A DNA stretch of 64,000 nucleotides from Bog-473 sp963704355 (GTDB lineage Bacteria; Actinomycetota; Acidimicrobiia; Acidimicrobiales; RAAP-2): assembly GCA_963704355.1 (NCBI GenBank), contig OY969891.1:1736001-1800000 (forward strand). The letters run 5' to 3'. The notes under the pieces were generated by a model, which made no database searches, was not told where the DNA came from, and saw nothing but the letters and a program-made list of their open reading frames with translations. The number at the start of each line of letters is the position of its first letter. Within the stretch, counting starts at the first letter, position 1. Shown in pieces: positions 11,559 through 19,570 of the stretch. Position numbers and translations under genes: made by a program.

Positions 11559-12690
11559 CGCCTCGGCGGCCGGCGCCCAAGAACCCCGCGACTTCACCGC
11601 CGAGCTCGAGGCCCTGGGGGAGCGCCTGGCCGAGGCGGAGCGCTATCTGGGCCGCGAGAAGCTCGAGGTCAGAAGGGGTGAGCTCGAGACCGAGGTGGCG
11701 AAGCCGGACCTGTGGGACGACCCCGACCACGCCCGCGCCGTGACCAGGGAACTGGGACGGGTGAGCGCCGACCTCGACCAGCTCGATGGCCTGCGGTCGA
11801 CTCTCGACGACGCCGAGGCACTCCTGGAGCTCACCGACGAGGCGCGCGACGCCGGCCTCGAGGCAGAGCTGGTCGAGACCGTCGACGCGCTGGGGTCGCG
11901 GCTGGGGGCGCTCGAGCTGCAGTCCCTCTTCTCGGGCGAGTACGACGAGCTCGATGCGGTGTGCGACGTCCACGCGGGCGCGGGCGGCACCGACGCGCAG
12001 GACTGGACCGAGATGCTGCTGCGCATGTACCAGCGCTGGGCCGAGCGCCGCGGCTTCACCGTCGAGATCGACGAGGCGACCGAGGGGCAGGAGGCCGGTT
12101 TGCTGTCGGCGACTTTCATTGTGCACGGGCGTTTCGCGTACGGCTTGCTCGCCACCGAGCGCGGCGTGCACCGCCTGGTGCGCATGTCGCCGTTCGACTC
12201 GCAGCACCGCCGCCAGACGAGCTTCGCGTCCATGGACGTGACGCCGTTCTTGGAGGACGTGTCGAGCGAGGTCGACATCGACGAGAAGGACCTGCGCATC
12301 GACACCTACCGCTCGTCGGGCGCGGGCGGCCAGCACGTGAACAAGACGGACTCGGCGGTGCGGCTGACGCACCTGCCGACCGGGATCGTGGTGTCGGTCC
12401 AGAACGAGCGCAGCCAGCACCAGAACAAGGCCAAGGCGATGCAGATCCTCGGGGCCAAGCTGGCCGACCGGGCGCGCCTCGAGCGCCAGGCCGAGCTCGA
12501 TGCGCTGAGCGGCGACCGGGTCGACAACGCCTGGGGCAACCAGATCCGCTCCTACGTCATGGCGCCGTACCAGCTGGTCAAGGACCTGCGCACCAACTAC
12601 GAGACGGGCAACGTGGACGCCGTGCTCGACGGCGACCTCGACGGGTTCATGGAGGCGGAGTTGCGGCGACAGCGTGAGGTGGGCTCGTAA
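11545..12690 (+). CDS. prfB: peptide chain release factor 2
   Basis: RF2 ends translation at UGA and UAA codons. The 381-residue protein has the stop-recognition tripeptide SPF (215-217), specific to RF2, and the GGQ catalytic motif (261-263) in the expected context. The gene reads straight through without the programmed +1 frameshift many bacteria use for RF2 autoregulation. The ATG at 11545 lies 14 bases inside the end of secA, implying coupling. No Shine-Dalgarno sequence is evident. Confidence 0.97.
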
Positions 12691-12975
12691 CTGCCGTTCT
12701 CCTGATGGGCAGACGCTCTAGGCCGGCCGGGCCGTTCCGGGCGGCTCCGGGACCGCTGCGGCCGCTCCCGACAGGTACCGACAGGTACCGCGGCCGAAGT
12801 GGTGCGGCTGCGGGTGCCGAAGAGGTGCCGAGCGGTTGCAGCGCCAACGGGATTGGAGGCCCGGACCTGTGACCTGCACCGGAACAGATGACCCACGACC
12901 GTAATGCTGATTAACTAGGATGACGCGGGTGCGTCGCCCGTAGCCGGGGCTGGGGACGCCCCAAACCTCTCGCCG
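12691..12975. other. intergenic region between prfB and ftsE
   Basis: These 285 bases contain no supported gene. They hold a 10-bp tandem duplication (CGACAGGTAC at 12769-12788) and, in the only AT-rich patch, a TAGGAT hexamer at 12916-12921 that could be the -10 element for ftsEX, giving a leader of about 50 bases. Confidence 0.5.
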
Positions 12976-13704
12976 ATGATCCGATTCGAAAACGTCACCA
13001 AGACATATAAGGGCTCGACCGTCGCGTTGCGCGACATCACCGTCGACATCGACAAGGGAGAGTTCGTCTTCCTCGTCGGCGCGTCCGGCTCGGGCAAGAC
13101 CACCTTCATCCGACTGCTCCTGCGCGAGGAACTCCCCGACAGCGGGCAGATCCTCGAAGCGGGCCGCAACATCGTGGAGCTGCCGAAATGGCGGGTGCCG
13201 TACCTGCGCCGCAACATCGGCTGCGTCTTCCAGGACTTCCGCCTGCTGCCCAACAAGAACGTGTTCGAGAACGTGGCCTTCGCCCTCGAGGTCATCGGCC
13301 GGCCCCGTCACGTCGTCGCCAACCAGGTCCCCCAGGTCCTCGACCTCGTCGGCCTCTCGTCCAAGCACGAGAACCTCCCCAACGAGCTCTCCGGGGGAGA
13401 GCAGCAGCGCGTCGCAGTGGCCCGTGCGTTCGTGAACCGCCCTCTCATTCTGTTGGCGGACGAGCCCACCGGAAACCTCGACCCGCAGACCAGTCAGGGG
13501 ATCATGCAGTTGCTCGACCGCATCAACCGCACCGGGACCACCGTCGTGGTCGCCACGCACGATGAGGTCCTTGTCGACAAGATGCGCCGCCGCGTCATCG
13601 AGCTCAGCAACGGCATGATGGTCCGCGACCAGGCGCGTGGCGTCTACGGCTTCGATGGCGCCGCGCAGCAGGCGGTGGAAGTGGCCGCGGGCGGTATGGG
13701 CTGA
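12976..13704 (+). CDS. ftsE: cell division ATP-binding protein FtsE
   Basis: FtsE is the cytoplasmic ATPase of the FtsEX complex, which couples the divisome to periplasmic peptidoglycan hydrolases. The 242-residue protein has Walker A (GASGSGKT, 35-42), the ABC signature (LSGGEQQR, 138-145) and Walker B (LILLADEPT, 157-165). The FtsE-type phrase 'NIGCVFQDFRLLP' lies between them. A short C-terminal extension (about 218-242) goes beyond the core fold. ftsX follows after one base. Confidence 0.97.
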   Translation: MIRFENVTKTYKGSTVALRDITVDIDKGEFVFLVGASGSGKTTFIRLLLREELPDSGQILEAGRNIVELPKWRVPYLRRNIGCVFQDFRLLPNKNVFENVAFALEVIGRPRHVVANQVPQVLDLVGLSSKHENLPNELSGGEQQRVAVARAFVNRPLILLADEPTGNLDPQTSQGIMQLLDRINRTGTTVVVATHDEVLVDKMRRRVIELSNGMMVRDQARGVYGFDGAAQQAVEVAAGGMG

Positions 13705-13705
13705 C

Positions 13706-14596
13706 ATGCCGCCGGTCTCTGTCGACTACGTCGCCCGCGAGACGGCGTCGAATCTTTGGCGTAACCGCCTCATGACCGTCGCCGCCATCTTGACGGTGGC
13801 GGTGTCGCTGTCGCTGGTGGGGGCGGCCCTGTTGCTCCGGCAGGGGTCGGCCAACGCCACCGGCACCCTCGAGCGGGGGACTCAGGTCACGGTCTGGATG
13901 CAGCCCGACGCCAGCCACCAGCAGATCGCCGCGGTCGGGACCGAGTTGTCCCAGCTGAACTACGTCACGCAGCCCTGCGCCTACTGGAACAAGCAGCGCA
14001 ACTTCGTCGAGGCCCGCAAGCTGCTGCCCTCCGACGTCTTCCAGGCGACCAACGAGGCCGAGATGCCGACGTCCTATTGGTGTACGCCGGTCGTCCTCAC
14101 CGATGCGGCCCAGGTGCAGCGGGCATTCAACGGCACGGCAGGTGTCTTGTCGGTGACCGAGCCCCAGCAGACCATTCACAACGAGGAGACGGTGATCAAC
14201 GTCTCCAAATGGGTGTGCCTGGCCATCGCCATCGTGCTCATTATTTCGGCCGCCGTGCTGATCCTCAACACCATCCGCATGGCGATCTTCGCCCGCCGCC
14301 GCGAGGTGTCGGTGATGAAACTGGTGGGCGCGACCAACTGGTTCATCCGTGTCCCCTTCATGTCGGAGGGGTTGCTCCAGGGCTTCCTGGGCTCGTTACT
14401 GGCCGCAGTCGTCGTCTACTTCGTCTACCTGTTCATCAACCACGAGGGCAGCGGGCGGACGACCAGCAATATCTTCACCGCCATGCACATGACGGGGTCC
14501 CAGGTCATCTTCACCAACTTGGTGGTGGTGCTCGCCGGGATGCTGATCGGAACGATCGGATCGGCCGTCGCCATCCGGCGCTTCCTCGACGTCTGA
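13706..14596 (+). CDS. ftsX: cell division protein FtsX, permease-like
   Basis: FtsX is the membrane partner of FtsE and activates cell-wall hydrolases through its extracellular domain. The 296-residue protein has one N-terminal transmembrane helix (about 25-46), a roughly 120-residue extracellular domain with cysteines in 'QPCAYW' and 'SYWCTP', and three C-terminal helices (about 170-195, 218-245, 268-290) with the FtsX core 'RREVSVMKLVGATNWFIRVP'. In many actinobacteria smpB follows ftsX; here the strand switches to a glycosyltransferase. Confidence 0.96.
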   Translation: MPPVSVDYVARETASNLWRNRLMTVAAILTVAVSLSLVGAALLLRQGSANATGTLERGTQVTVWMQPDASHQQIAAVGTELSQLNYVTQPCAYWNKQRNFVEARKLLPSDVFQATNEAEMPTSYWCTPVVLTDAAQVQRAFNGTAGVLSVTEPQQTIHNEETVINVSKWVCLAIAIVLIISAAVLILNTIRMAIFARRREVSVMKLVGATNWFIRVPFMSEGLLQGFLGSLLAAVVVYFVYLFINHEGSGRTTSNIFTAMHMTGSQVIFTNLVVVLAGMLIGTIGSAVAIRRFLDV

Positions 14597-14633
14597 GTCG
14601 GCGCACGAGCGACGTCTGAGTCGGCGGACGAGC
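14588..14633. repeat. 23-bp tandem duplication across the ftsX stop codon
   Basis: The last codons and stop of ftsX plus following bases (14588-14610) are repeated immediately at 14611-14633 with one mismatch, so the stop codon exists twice. It looks like slippage or a recent duplication. Confidence 0.9.
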
Positions 14634-14704
14634 GGCGTCCGACCCAACGTCTGACCCGTTCCTCTTGCCGCCGTCGAGGGTTCCCCGCTTCGAACCTGAA
14701 CCGG

Positions 14705-16714
14705 TCAGCGCGCTGCGTCAGCCGGCGTGCACAGATACGCGTGGTACGTGCGCCCAGTAGCCATGATCGTGTTGGAGAACGCCCCCGCGTGCTCGGCACC
14801 GCAGTGCGCGAGGACCCATCGAAGGTCGGCGTTTCGGGTGAGCGGCCGAACGGCGACGAGTACCTGCGCCACGCGGCCCTGCTGGACGTCCTCCATGAAG
14901 GTCGGGAGTGGCGTGCTCGGGACCTGCCCGCTGAACCCGCCCACCGGCAGGAACTCGCGCCCGGTCCCCAGCACGAGCAGGCTGACCGCGGTCGAGGTCT
15001 CGGTCGTCTCGATGCTCTGAGTCATGGGGAAGGGAGCCGCTCGGGCGGAGAGCGCCGGCCACGCGGCCACGGCGCCGAACCATTGCGTCCGCTCGAGTGC
15101 CGTCTGGGCCGCCGGCTGGTACGGGGAGTCGAACGGGCCGAGCCGGTCCGTCACCGCGGTGGCCGAGGCCCAGGCCGCCCCGAGCAAAAGGGTGGTGGCG
15201 CTGAGGACGAGCGCGACACGCGGCACCCGCGAAGATCGGCCGGCGACGCTTGGTGCCGAGCGGAGCCACAGCGTGAGGGAGGCGAGCGTCCCGGCTGCGA
15301 GCAGCACACCGGTGCCGCGCATCCACGGCCAGACGCCGGCGTTGCGTGGGGTCAGGAACAGGGCGTCCGCCAAGGTGGCCACCACGGTGACGAGCACCAC
15401 CGCCGGGACGACCGGGGTCTCGTGGCGCATGCGCCAGGCCAAGGCCAGGCCGAGCCCGCACAGGGCGGCCATCGGTGGCGCCAAGGCGGCCAGGTAGTAG
15501 GAGTTGAGGAACTGCGACGAGGCGAAGAAAGCCCAGGTGAGCACCATCCAGAAGCCCCACAAGAGCGCGGCGGCGCGCCACGGGTCGGTGCGAGGCCGGC
15601 GCCGTCGGGCCACGAGGATGCCGACGAACGCGACGGTGGCGGGAATGAACAGCCATGCCGCGTCGCGACCCAAGGGGCCGCTGAGGAACCGTGCCGGCCC
15701 CTTCCCGAGTGGAACGGTCGGCGCGCCCCCGGTCGTGGTCGAGGGAACGGCCACCGGGGCCGGCCCGCAGCCGGGCTGATCGAGCACCTTTCCCGTCAGG
15801 CGGTCGGCGCCGTTGTAGAGGAACACCTGGCTGAACACCGAGTCGTTGCAGCTCCCGTCGACATAGGGCCGGTCGTGCGCCGGCACGAGCGACACGACGC
15901 TCATCCAGCTGAGCGAAATGACCAGTACGACGACGGCGGACAGGGCGACGTGTCCGCACCGTCTGGCCAGGCTCAACGCGGGCGCCGCCAGGAGGTAGGC
16001 CAGGTACAAAGCCGGAAGCACCAGCCAGGCCTGCACCATCTTGGCCTGGAAGGCCAGACCCACCCACAGCCCCGCCATCACCAGCCAGCGCAGGCTCCCC
16101 GTGGTGAAGGCCTTCGTCGTGGCGTCGGCCGCAAGCACGAGCAGCAGGATGAGCAGCGAGTCCGAGATGTTCCCGCGGTTGAGCAGGATGGTGACCGGGG
16201 TGACCGCCAAGGCCAGCGCGGCGGCCAAACCTCCCGCCGGCCCGGCGATCCGGCGCACGGCGCGGTAGAGGACGAGCACGGTCAGGGTGCCCTCGATCAC
16301 CTGGGGCAAGACGAGCGCCCAGATGTGAAAGCCGAAGAGGCGTACCGAGAGCGCCTGGATCCAGAACGCGCCCGGCAGCTTGTCGACGGAGACGGTGCCC
16401 CAGGGGTCGAAGGCCCCGTAGAAGAAGTTGTGCCAGTTCTCCGACATGCTGCGCGCGGCAGCGCCGTAAAAGGTCTCGAGCGTGTCGCCGTTCATCCCCC
16501 ACGCGTAGGACAGTGCGGCGAGGGCGGCGACGATCAGGAGTGCCGGCCGCGCCCAGCGCGGCTGATCCGACGGCGATCGCCAGAATTGCCAGCGGCCCTG
16601 TCGAGCCGGGGTGGGCGGACGGGGGTCCAGAGACAGAGACCCCCGGACGAGCAGCGGGCCGGGGGGCGCGTCGGTGCGCGCGTCGAGCACCAGGCCGGCA
16701 CCCACTTCCCCCAT
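14705..16714 (-). CDS. membrane glycosyltransferase, ArnT/PMT-like (GT39/83 type)
   Basis: This 669-residue multi-pass protein resembles lipid-linked-sugar transferases of the ArnT/PMT superfamily (annotated as family 39). The first helix (about 56-73) precedes an extracytoplasmic loop with the family's acidic cluster (FDPWGTVSVDKLP, 102-114). About ten more hydrophobic helices follow, and a soluble C-terminal domain (about 570-669). It probably moves a sugar from a polyprenyl carrier to an envelope acceptor, which I cannot identify. The ATG at 16714 is chosen because it has a TAGGTT hexamer 7 bp upstream. Confidence 0.82.
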   Translation of the reverse strand: MGEVGAGLVLDARTDAPPGPLLVRGSLSLDPRPPTPARQGRWQFWRSPSDQPRWARPALLIVAALAALSYAWGMNGDTLETFYGAAARSMSENWHNFFYGAFDPWGTVSVDKLPGAFWIQALSVRLFGFHIWALVLPQVIEGTLTVLVLYRAVRRIAGPAGGLAAALALAVTPVTILLNRGNISDSLLILLLVLAADATTKAFTTGSLRWLVMAGLWVGLAFQAKMVQAWLVLPALYLAYLLAAPALSLARRCGHVALSAVVVLVISLSWMSVVSLVPAHDRPYVDGSCNDSVFSQVFLYNGADRLTGKVLDQPGCGPAPVAVPSTTTGGAPTVPLGKGPARFLSGPLGRDAAWLFIPATVAFVGILVARRRRPRTDPWRAAALLWGFWMVLTWAFFASSQFLNSYYLAALAPPMAALCGLGLALAWRMRHETPVVPAVVLVTVVATLADALFLTPRNAGVWPWMRGTGVLLAAGTLASLTLWLRSAPSVAGRSSRVPRVALVLSATTLLLGAAWASATAVTDRLGPFDSPYQPAAQTALERTQWFGAVAAWPALSARAAPFPMTQSIETTETSTAVSLLVLGTGREFLPVGGFSGQVPSTPLPTFMEDVQQGRVAQVLVAVRPLTRNADLRWVLAHCGAEHAGAFSNTIMATGRTYHAYLCTPADAAR

Positions 16715-16721
16715 AATGCGC

Positions 16722-16727
16722 AACCTA
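16722..16727 (-). promoter_or_regulatory. -10 element for the glycosyltransferase
   Basis: On the minus strand TAGGTT lies 7 bp before ATG 16714, the spacing expected for a leaderless mRNA. It also helps fix the start codon of a gene whose reading frame stays open further upstream. Confidence 0.5.
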
Positions 16728-16745
16728 CCTGGTGGCGGGGTTGGG

Positions 16746-17411
16746 TCAGGGTGCCATCCGGTTGCAGAGTCGGCGCTTGCGTGCGCGCAGGACCAGGCCG
16801 TCGCCGGAGCGGAACGCGGCGCTGCGCCAGGCGACATCGCCGAGTCCGTTGCGCTCGAACAGATCTGACGTGGACGCGGCCCACTCCTCGAGCGGCGCAC
16901 GCTTCTCAATGGCCCACGCATGCGTGACGGTGACGACGGTGCCCCCGGCCGCCAACACGCGGGCCACCTCTCGGACCCCCGACGCCAGCGGGTCCCAGAG
17001 CTGGATGCTGTTGACCGCAAGGACGCCCCCGAACGCCCCATCGGGCCACGGGATGGACTCCGCCGTCGCCCGCACCAGCTCGACGCCGCCCGCGTCGACG
17101 GCGGAACGGTTCCTGCGCCGTGCCTGCTCGACCATCGTCGCAGCCGGATCGATGCCGGCCACCCGTCCCAGGGGAAGGCGCGCCACGAGCTCGGCGATTC
17201 CCACTCCGGGGCCGAAGCCGATGGAGAGGACCGAGGCATCCGGTCCCGGGTCCAGCTCGTCTATGGCACTGCGTTCCATGTCGCGGTTCATGCGGGCCAT
17301 GACGGCCCCGGCCACTCGTCCGGTCGTGCCCTCGAAGCTGCTGGCGCTCGTCCCCGTCCCCGTCACCGTCCTAGTCACCGTCCTAGTCCCCGTCCTGGTC
17401 CTCATCGCCAT
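16746..17411 (-). CDS. class I SAM-dependent methyltransferase
   Basis: This 221-residue protein has the SAM-binding glycine motif (VLSIGFGPGVGI, 61-72), the acidic loop ('GIDPAATMVEQARRR') and a motif near 'VNSIQLWDPL', typical of UbiE/Methyltransf_11 enzymes acting on small molecules. The substrate is unknown. The N-terminal 25 residues are a Thr/Arg/Gly repeat from reiterated GAC/GGG-type triplets, so the functional start could be near 'MARMNRDME' (residue 38). The gene diverges from a MerR regulator across a perfect dyad and is probably its target. Confidence 0.8.
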   Translation of the reverse strand: MAMRTRTGTRTVTRTVTGTGTSASSFEGTTGRVAGAVMARMNRDMERSAIDELDPGPDASVLSIGFGPGVGIAELVARLPLGRVAGIDPAATMVEQARRRNRSAVDAGGVELVRATAESIPWPDGAFGGVLAVNSIQLWDPLASGVREVARVLAAGGTVVTVTHAWAIEKRAPLEEWAASTSDLFERNGLGDVAWRSAAFRSGDGLVLRARKRRLCNRMAP

Positions 17412-17425
17412 GCGTCCACCCAATC

Positions 17426-17445
17426 ACTTGAAGTACGCTTCAAGT
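17426..17445. promoter_or_regulatory. perfect 20-bp dyad, probable MerR operator
   Basis: ACTTGAAGTACGCTTCAAGT has perfect 8-bp arms around TACG and lies between the divergent methyltransferase and merR genes. On the minus strand TTGACT (17443-17448) could be a -35 element with a 19-bp spacer across the dyad to TTGGGT (17418-17423). That long spacer is the classic layout of a MerR-activated promoter. The dyad ends two bases before the merR ATG, so binding would also block merR. Confidence 0.75.
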
Positions 17446-17447
17446 CA

Positions 17448-17954
17448 ATGCCAAATCGCGATCCGGGCGTGGAGCGGGACTCGCAGCTGGGCGCCCTTCT
17501 CGATATCGGCGAGGTCGCCGCCCGCTCCGGCATGGCCGCCTCGGCGCTGCGCTTCTACGAACGCGAGGAGATCATCTCGAGCGTGCACCGCAAGGGCCTG
17601 CGCCGGCAGTTCCCGCCCGAGGTGCTGACCACGCTCGGCATCGTGGCGATGTGCCGTCGGGCCGGGTTCTCGCTCAATGAGATCAAGCTGCTCCTCGCCA
17701 CCAGAGGCCGGCCGACCTGGAAGGCCTTCGCGGCGCGCAAGCGGGACGAGCTCCGCACGCAGGCCGAGCATTTGGGCACGATTGCCGACCAGTTGGACCA
17801 CGCCCTCCGATGCCCGAGCTCCAACGTCTTCGACTGCGAGCACTTCCGTGCCGCGCTCGACGATGCGCTGCCGGTGGCCCCGAACGCCCAGCCGCCCATC
17901 GCCACCCGCCCGATCGCCGCCGCCCCCACCGCCGTCGCCGGGAGACGGACGTGA
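17448..17954 (+). CDS. MerR family transcriptional regulator
   Basis: This 168-residue regulator has the MerR winged helix (LDIGEVAARSGMAASALRFY, 18-37), the second recognition region ('GLRRQFPPEVL'), a dimerisation coiled coil, and a C-terminal pair of cysteines (C122 and C130) in the position that binds metal or senses redox in some MerR proteins. The ligand is unknown. The extreme C-terminus is Ala/Pro-rich. It probably represses itself and activates the divergent methyltransferase. Its stop overlaps the start of the next small gene (GTGA). An in-frame GTG at 17469 is an alternative start. Confidence 0.88.
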   Translation: MPNRDPGVERDSQLGALLDIGEVAARSGMAASALRFYEREEIISSVHRKGLRRQFPPEVLTTLGIVAMCRRAGFSLNEIKLLLATRGRPTWKAFAARKRDELRTQAEHLGTIADQLDHALRCPSSNVFDCEHFRAALDDALPVAPNAQPPIATRPIAAAPTAVAGRRT

Positions 17955-18232
17955 CCGGCGGGATCAATCCGACCACGAACGGATCGGGCCCCGACCGCTC
18001 GCCCCGGTTCCTGCGCAACACCGCGCGCAAGATGTCGTTGCTCTTCTTCGTCATCGCCTTCGCCGCCCTCGTGATCGGCGGAGGCTTCTCGGAGATCAGC
18101 ACCAACGGGGCGCCGACGTCGCTCGAGACGGCGGTCATCCGCTGGACGATCGTCGGAGCCTTGGTGATCGGCGTGTTGGCCTACCTGATCGGCGGCCGGA
18201 TGCAACCCGACCACCACGGCGAAGGGCACTAG
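17951..18232 (+). CDS. small two-helix membrane protein
   Basis: This 93-residue protein has a polar N-terminus (about 1-24) and two hydrophobic segments (about 27-45 and 62-82) ending in 'YLIGGRMQPDHHGEGH'. I do not recognise the family. The GTG start overlaps the merR stop by four bases, so it is co-translated with the regulator and may belong to the same response. Confidence 0.65.
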   Translation: MTGGINPTTNGSGPDRSPRFLRNTARKMSLLFFVIAFAALVIGGGFSEISTNGAPTSLETAVIRWTIVGALVIGVLAYLIGGRMQPDHHGEGH

Positions 18233-18270
18233 CCCCTGGCGGGGCCCACCCCGCTGACTCGCCGGGCTCC

Positions 18271-18393
18271 AACTCGGGCGAGTGGCCCTGATTCAACTCG
18301 GGCGAGTGGCCCTGATTCAACTCGGGCCGAGTGGCCCTGATTCAACTCGGGCCGAGTGGCCCTGATTCAAACTCGGGCGAGTGGCCATCATTT
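18271..18393. repeat. 24-25-bp tandem array with internal palindrome
   Basis: Five head-to-tail copies (18271, 18295, 18319, 18344, 18369) share a core AACTCGGGCGAGTGGCC; the middle copies have one extra C and the last is diverged. Each unit contains a palindrome ACTCG-GG-CGAGT, so the array offers five hairpins or protein-binding sites at even spacing. It begins 39 bases after the preceding stop codon. Confidence 0.95.
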
Positions 18394-18409
18394 ACGCCAG
18401 ACTGTCGCC

Positions 18410-18628
18410 ATGGGACGCGCAAACGAAAAATCGCGGAAGCCCAAGCGCCGATTGGCCAAGGTGCCCAAGTACGAGGAGCCGAACACTTTTCCCGCGGCGG
18501 GCCTCACCGGGAGCAGCAACGAAGGGTTCGGGTCTCGGTACGGACATTCCGCCGAACACCACCAGCAGAAGCCAGGCCGCTTCGGCGCGTTCGTTCTACG
18601 CGTTCTCGGCCAGAAACCGAAGTCCTAG
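18410..18628 (+). CDS. possible small basic hypothetical protein
   Basis: A 72-residue frame starts at ATG 18410, after the repeat array. It is Lys/Arg-rich at the N-terminus (MGRANEKSRKPKRRLAKVPK), then polar and glycine-rich with a His/Gln patch. Codon use is less GC-biased than its neighbours. I recognise no family and see no clear ribosome site, so it may be non-coding. Confidence 0.35.
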   Translation: MGRANEKSRKPKRRLAKVPKYEEPNTFPAAGLTGSSNEGFGSRYGHSAEHHQQKPGRFGAFVLRVLGQKPKS

Positions 18629-18646
18629 CGTCCGCTGCCCCCTCCG

Positions 18647-18695
18647 AACTCGGTCGAAATTTACTTTTGCCAACTCGGTCGAAATTATTTTTGCC
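18647..18695. repeat. 25-bp AT-rich direct repeat upstream of ssb
   Basis: Two adjacent near-identical copies (18647-18671 and 18672-18695) share AACTCGGTCGAAATT followed by an AT-rich T-tract and TTGCC. They form one of the few AT-rich patches in the window and lie about 95 bp before ssb, so they could hold its promoter or be a site of easy melting. I cannot assign exact -35 and -10 elements. Confidence 0.85.
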
Positions 18696-18787
18696 GCAGC
18701 AAGACCTCGGGTGAGGATCTCGGCAAGCCATCTCCCTCACACTGCGTGACGCCCCCTGTCGGGGGTCGTACGAAAGCGAGGAGAGAC

Positions 18788-19198
18788 ATGGCGAACACCA
18801 CGACGATCACGGGCAACCTGACCCGTGAGCCGGAGATCCGCTACACCAGGGAAGGGCAGGCGACTGCGCAGCTGGGTGTGGCGGTGAACAGGCGCTGGCA
18901 GGACCGGACGACCCAAGAGTGGCAGGAGGCGACGTCCTTCTTCGACGTCATCTGCTGGCGTGACTTGGCGGAGAACGTCGCCCTCAGCCTGAGCAAGGGA
19001 ATGCGCGTCGTCGTGACCGGTCGGCTCGAACAGCGCACCTGGGAGAACGAGGAGGGGGAGCACCGGTCCAAGGTCGAGATCACCGCGGACGAGGTCGGTC
19101 CGAGCCTGCGCTTCGCCACGGCCGACGTCCACAGGGTTGAGCGGCGCGGGACCGACGGTCAGGCCGAGGTGAGCGACGCGATGCCCGTCGAGGCGTGA
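18788..19198 (+). CDS. single-stranded DNA-binding protein
   Basis: This 136-residue protein is an OB-fold SSB: 'GNLTREPEIRYTREGQATAQ' at the N-terminus, then 'VAVNRRW', 'FFDVICWRDLAENVALSLSKG' and 'VVVTGRLEQRTWENEEGEHR'. It lacks the long Gly-rich linker and acidic tip of the main replicative SSB, so it is a short paralogue or the SSB of another process. A strong ribosome site (GAGGAGAG) precedes ATG 18788. A small membrane-protein frame starts right after its stop. Confidence 0.92.
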   Translation: MANTTTITGNLTREPEIRYTREGQATAQLGVAVNRRWQDRTTQEWQEATSFFDVICWRDLAENVALSLSKGMRVVVTGRLEQRTWENEEGEHRSKVEITADEVGPSLRFATADVHRVERRGTDGQAEVSDAMPVEA

Positions 19199-19387
19199 GT
19201 GTGGCCTTGGCTGATCACGACAACGGGCTGGCCGTCGCTCACCCTCCAGGTCGCGATGGCGTCTGCCCGCGTCGCCGTCTCTCCCTTGGTTCTGGCGGCG
19301 ACGGCGATGGCAACGCTGATGGTCGGAGGTGGGGCGCTCTTGTGGTTCCGTACCCGTCGACGTGCCGGAGGCGGGACACTGCCCTGA
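19199..19387 (+). CDS. possible small membrane protein
   Basis: A 62-residue frame starts at the GTG that abuts the ssb stop (TGAGTG). It contains a hydrophobic stretch (about 30-50) followed by 'WFRTRRRAGGG', like a tail anchor with positive-inside residues. I recognise no family. Its stop codon lies within the first unit of a 14-bp tandem array. Confidence 0.4.
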   Translation: MWPWLITTTGWPSLTLQVAMASARVAVSPLVLAATAMATLMVGGGALLWFRTRRRAGGGTLP

Positions 19388-19463
19388 ACCACCGCCCTGA
19401 AAGCACCGCCCTGAAAGCACTGCCCTGAAAGCACTGCCCTGAAAGCACTGCCCTGAAAGCACT
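19381..19463. repeat. 14-bp tandem array with repeated stop codons
   Basis: Five 14-bp copies of GCCCTGAAAGCACT (first with a final C) follow a diverged 13-bp copy that contains the stop of the upstream frame. TGA triplets recur at 19385, 19398, 19412, 19426, 19440 and 19454, covering all three frames. Confidence 0.95.
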
Positions 19464-19489
19464 GCCGTCAGATGTGCCCTGATAGACAA

Positions 19490-19519
19490 AACCGGCGGCC
19501 GGGAATCCGGCCGCCGGTT
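19490..19519 (-). terminator. strong hairpin terminator, mainly for msrB
   Basis: A perfect 13-bp stem (AACCGGCGGCCGG with its complement) encloses a 4-base loop. Read leftward it is followed by TTTTGTC, so it fits an intrinsic terminator for msrB. It could also stop rightward transcripts from ssb, though that side lacks a U-tract. Confidence 0.8.
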
Positions 19520-19530
19520 GCTGTCATTGG

Positions 19531-19570
19531 TCTTTGGACGTCTTTGGACTTCTTTGGACGTCTCTGGGCT
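19531..19570. repeat. 10-bp tandem array at the msrB stop
   Basis: Four copies of TCTTTGGACG, the last two less exact, end at the base where the leftward msrB stop codon begins. It is another example of a short array abutting a gene's 3' end. Confidence 0.85.

Noticed and set aside
14741..16927. A 728-codon rightward frame opposite the glycosyltransferase
   Set aside because: The leftward frame has membrane helices and family motifs; the rightward one is a hydrophilic Arg/Gly/Pro-rich shadow.
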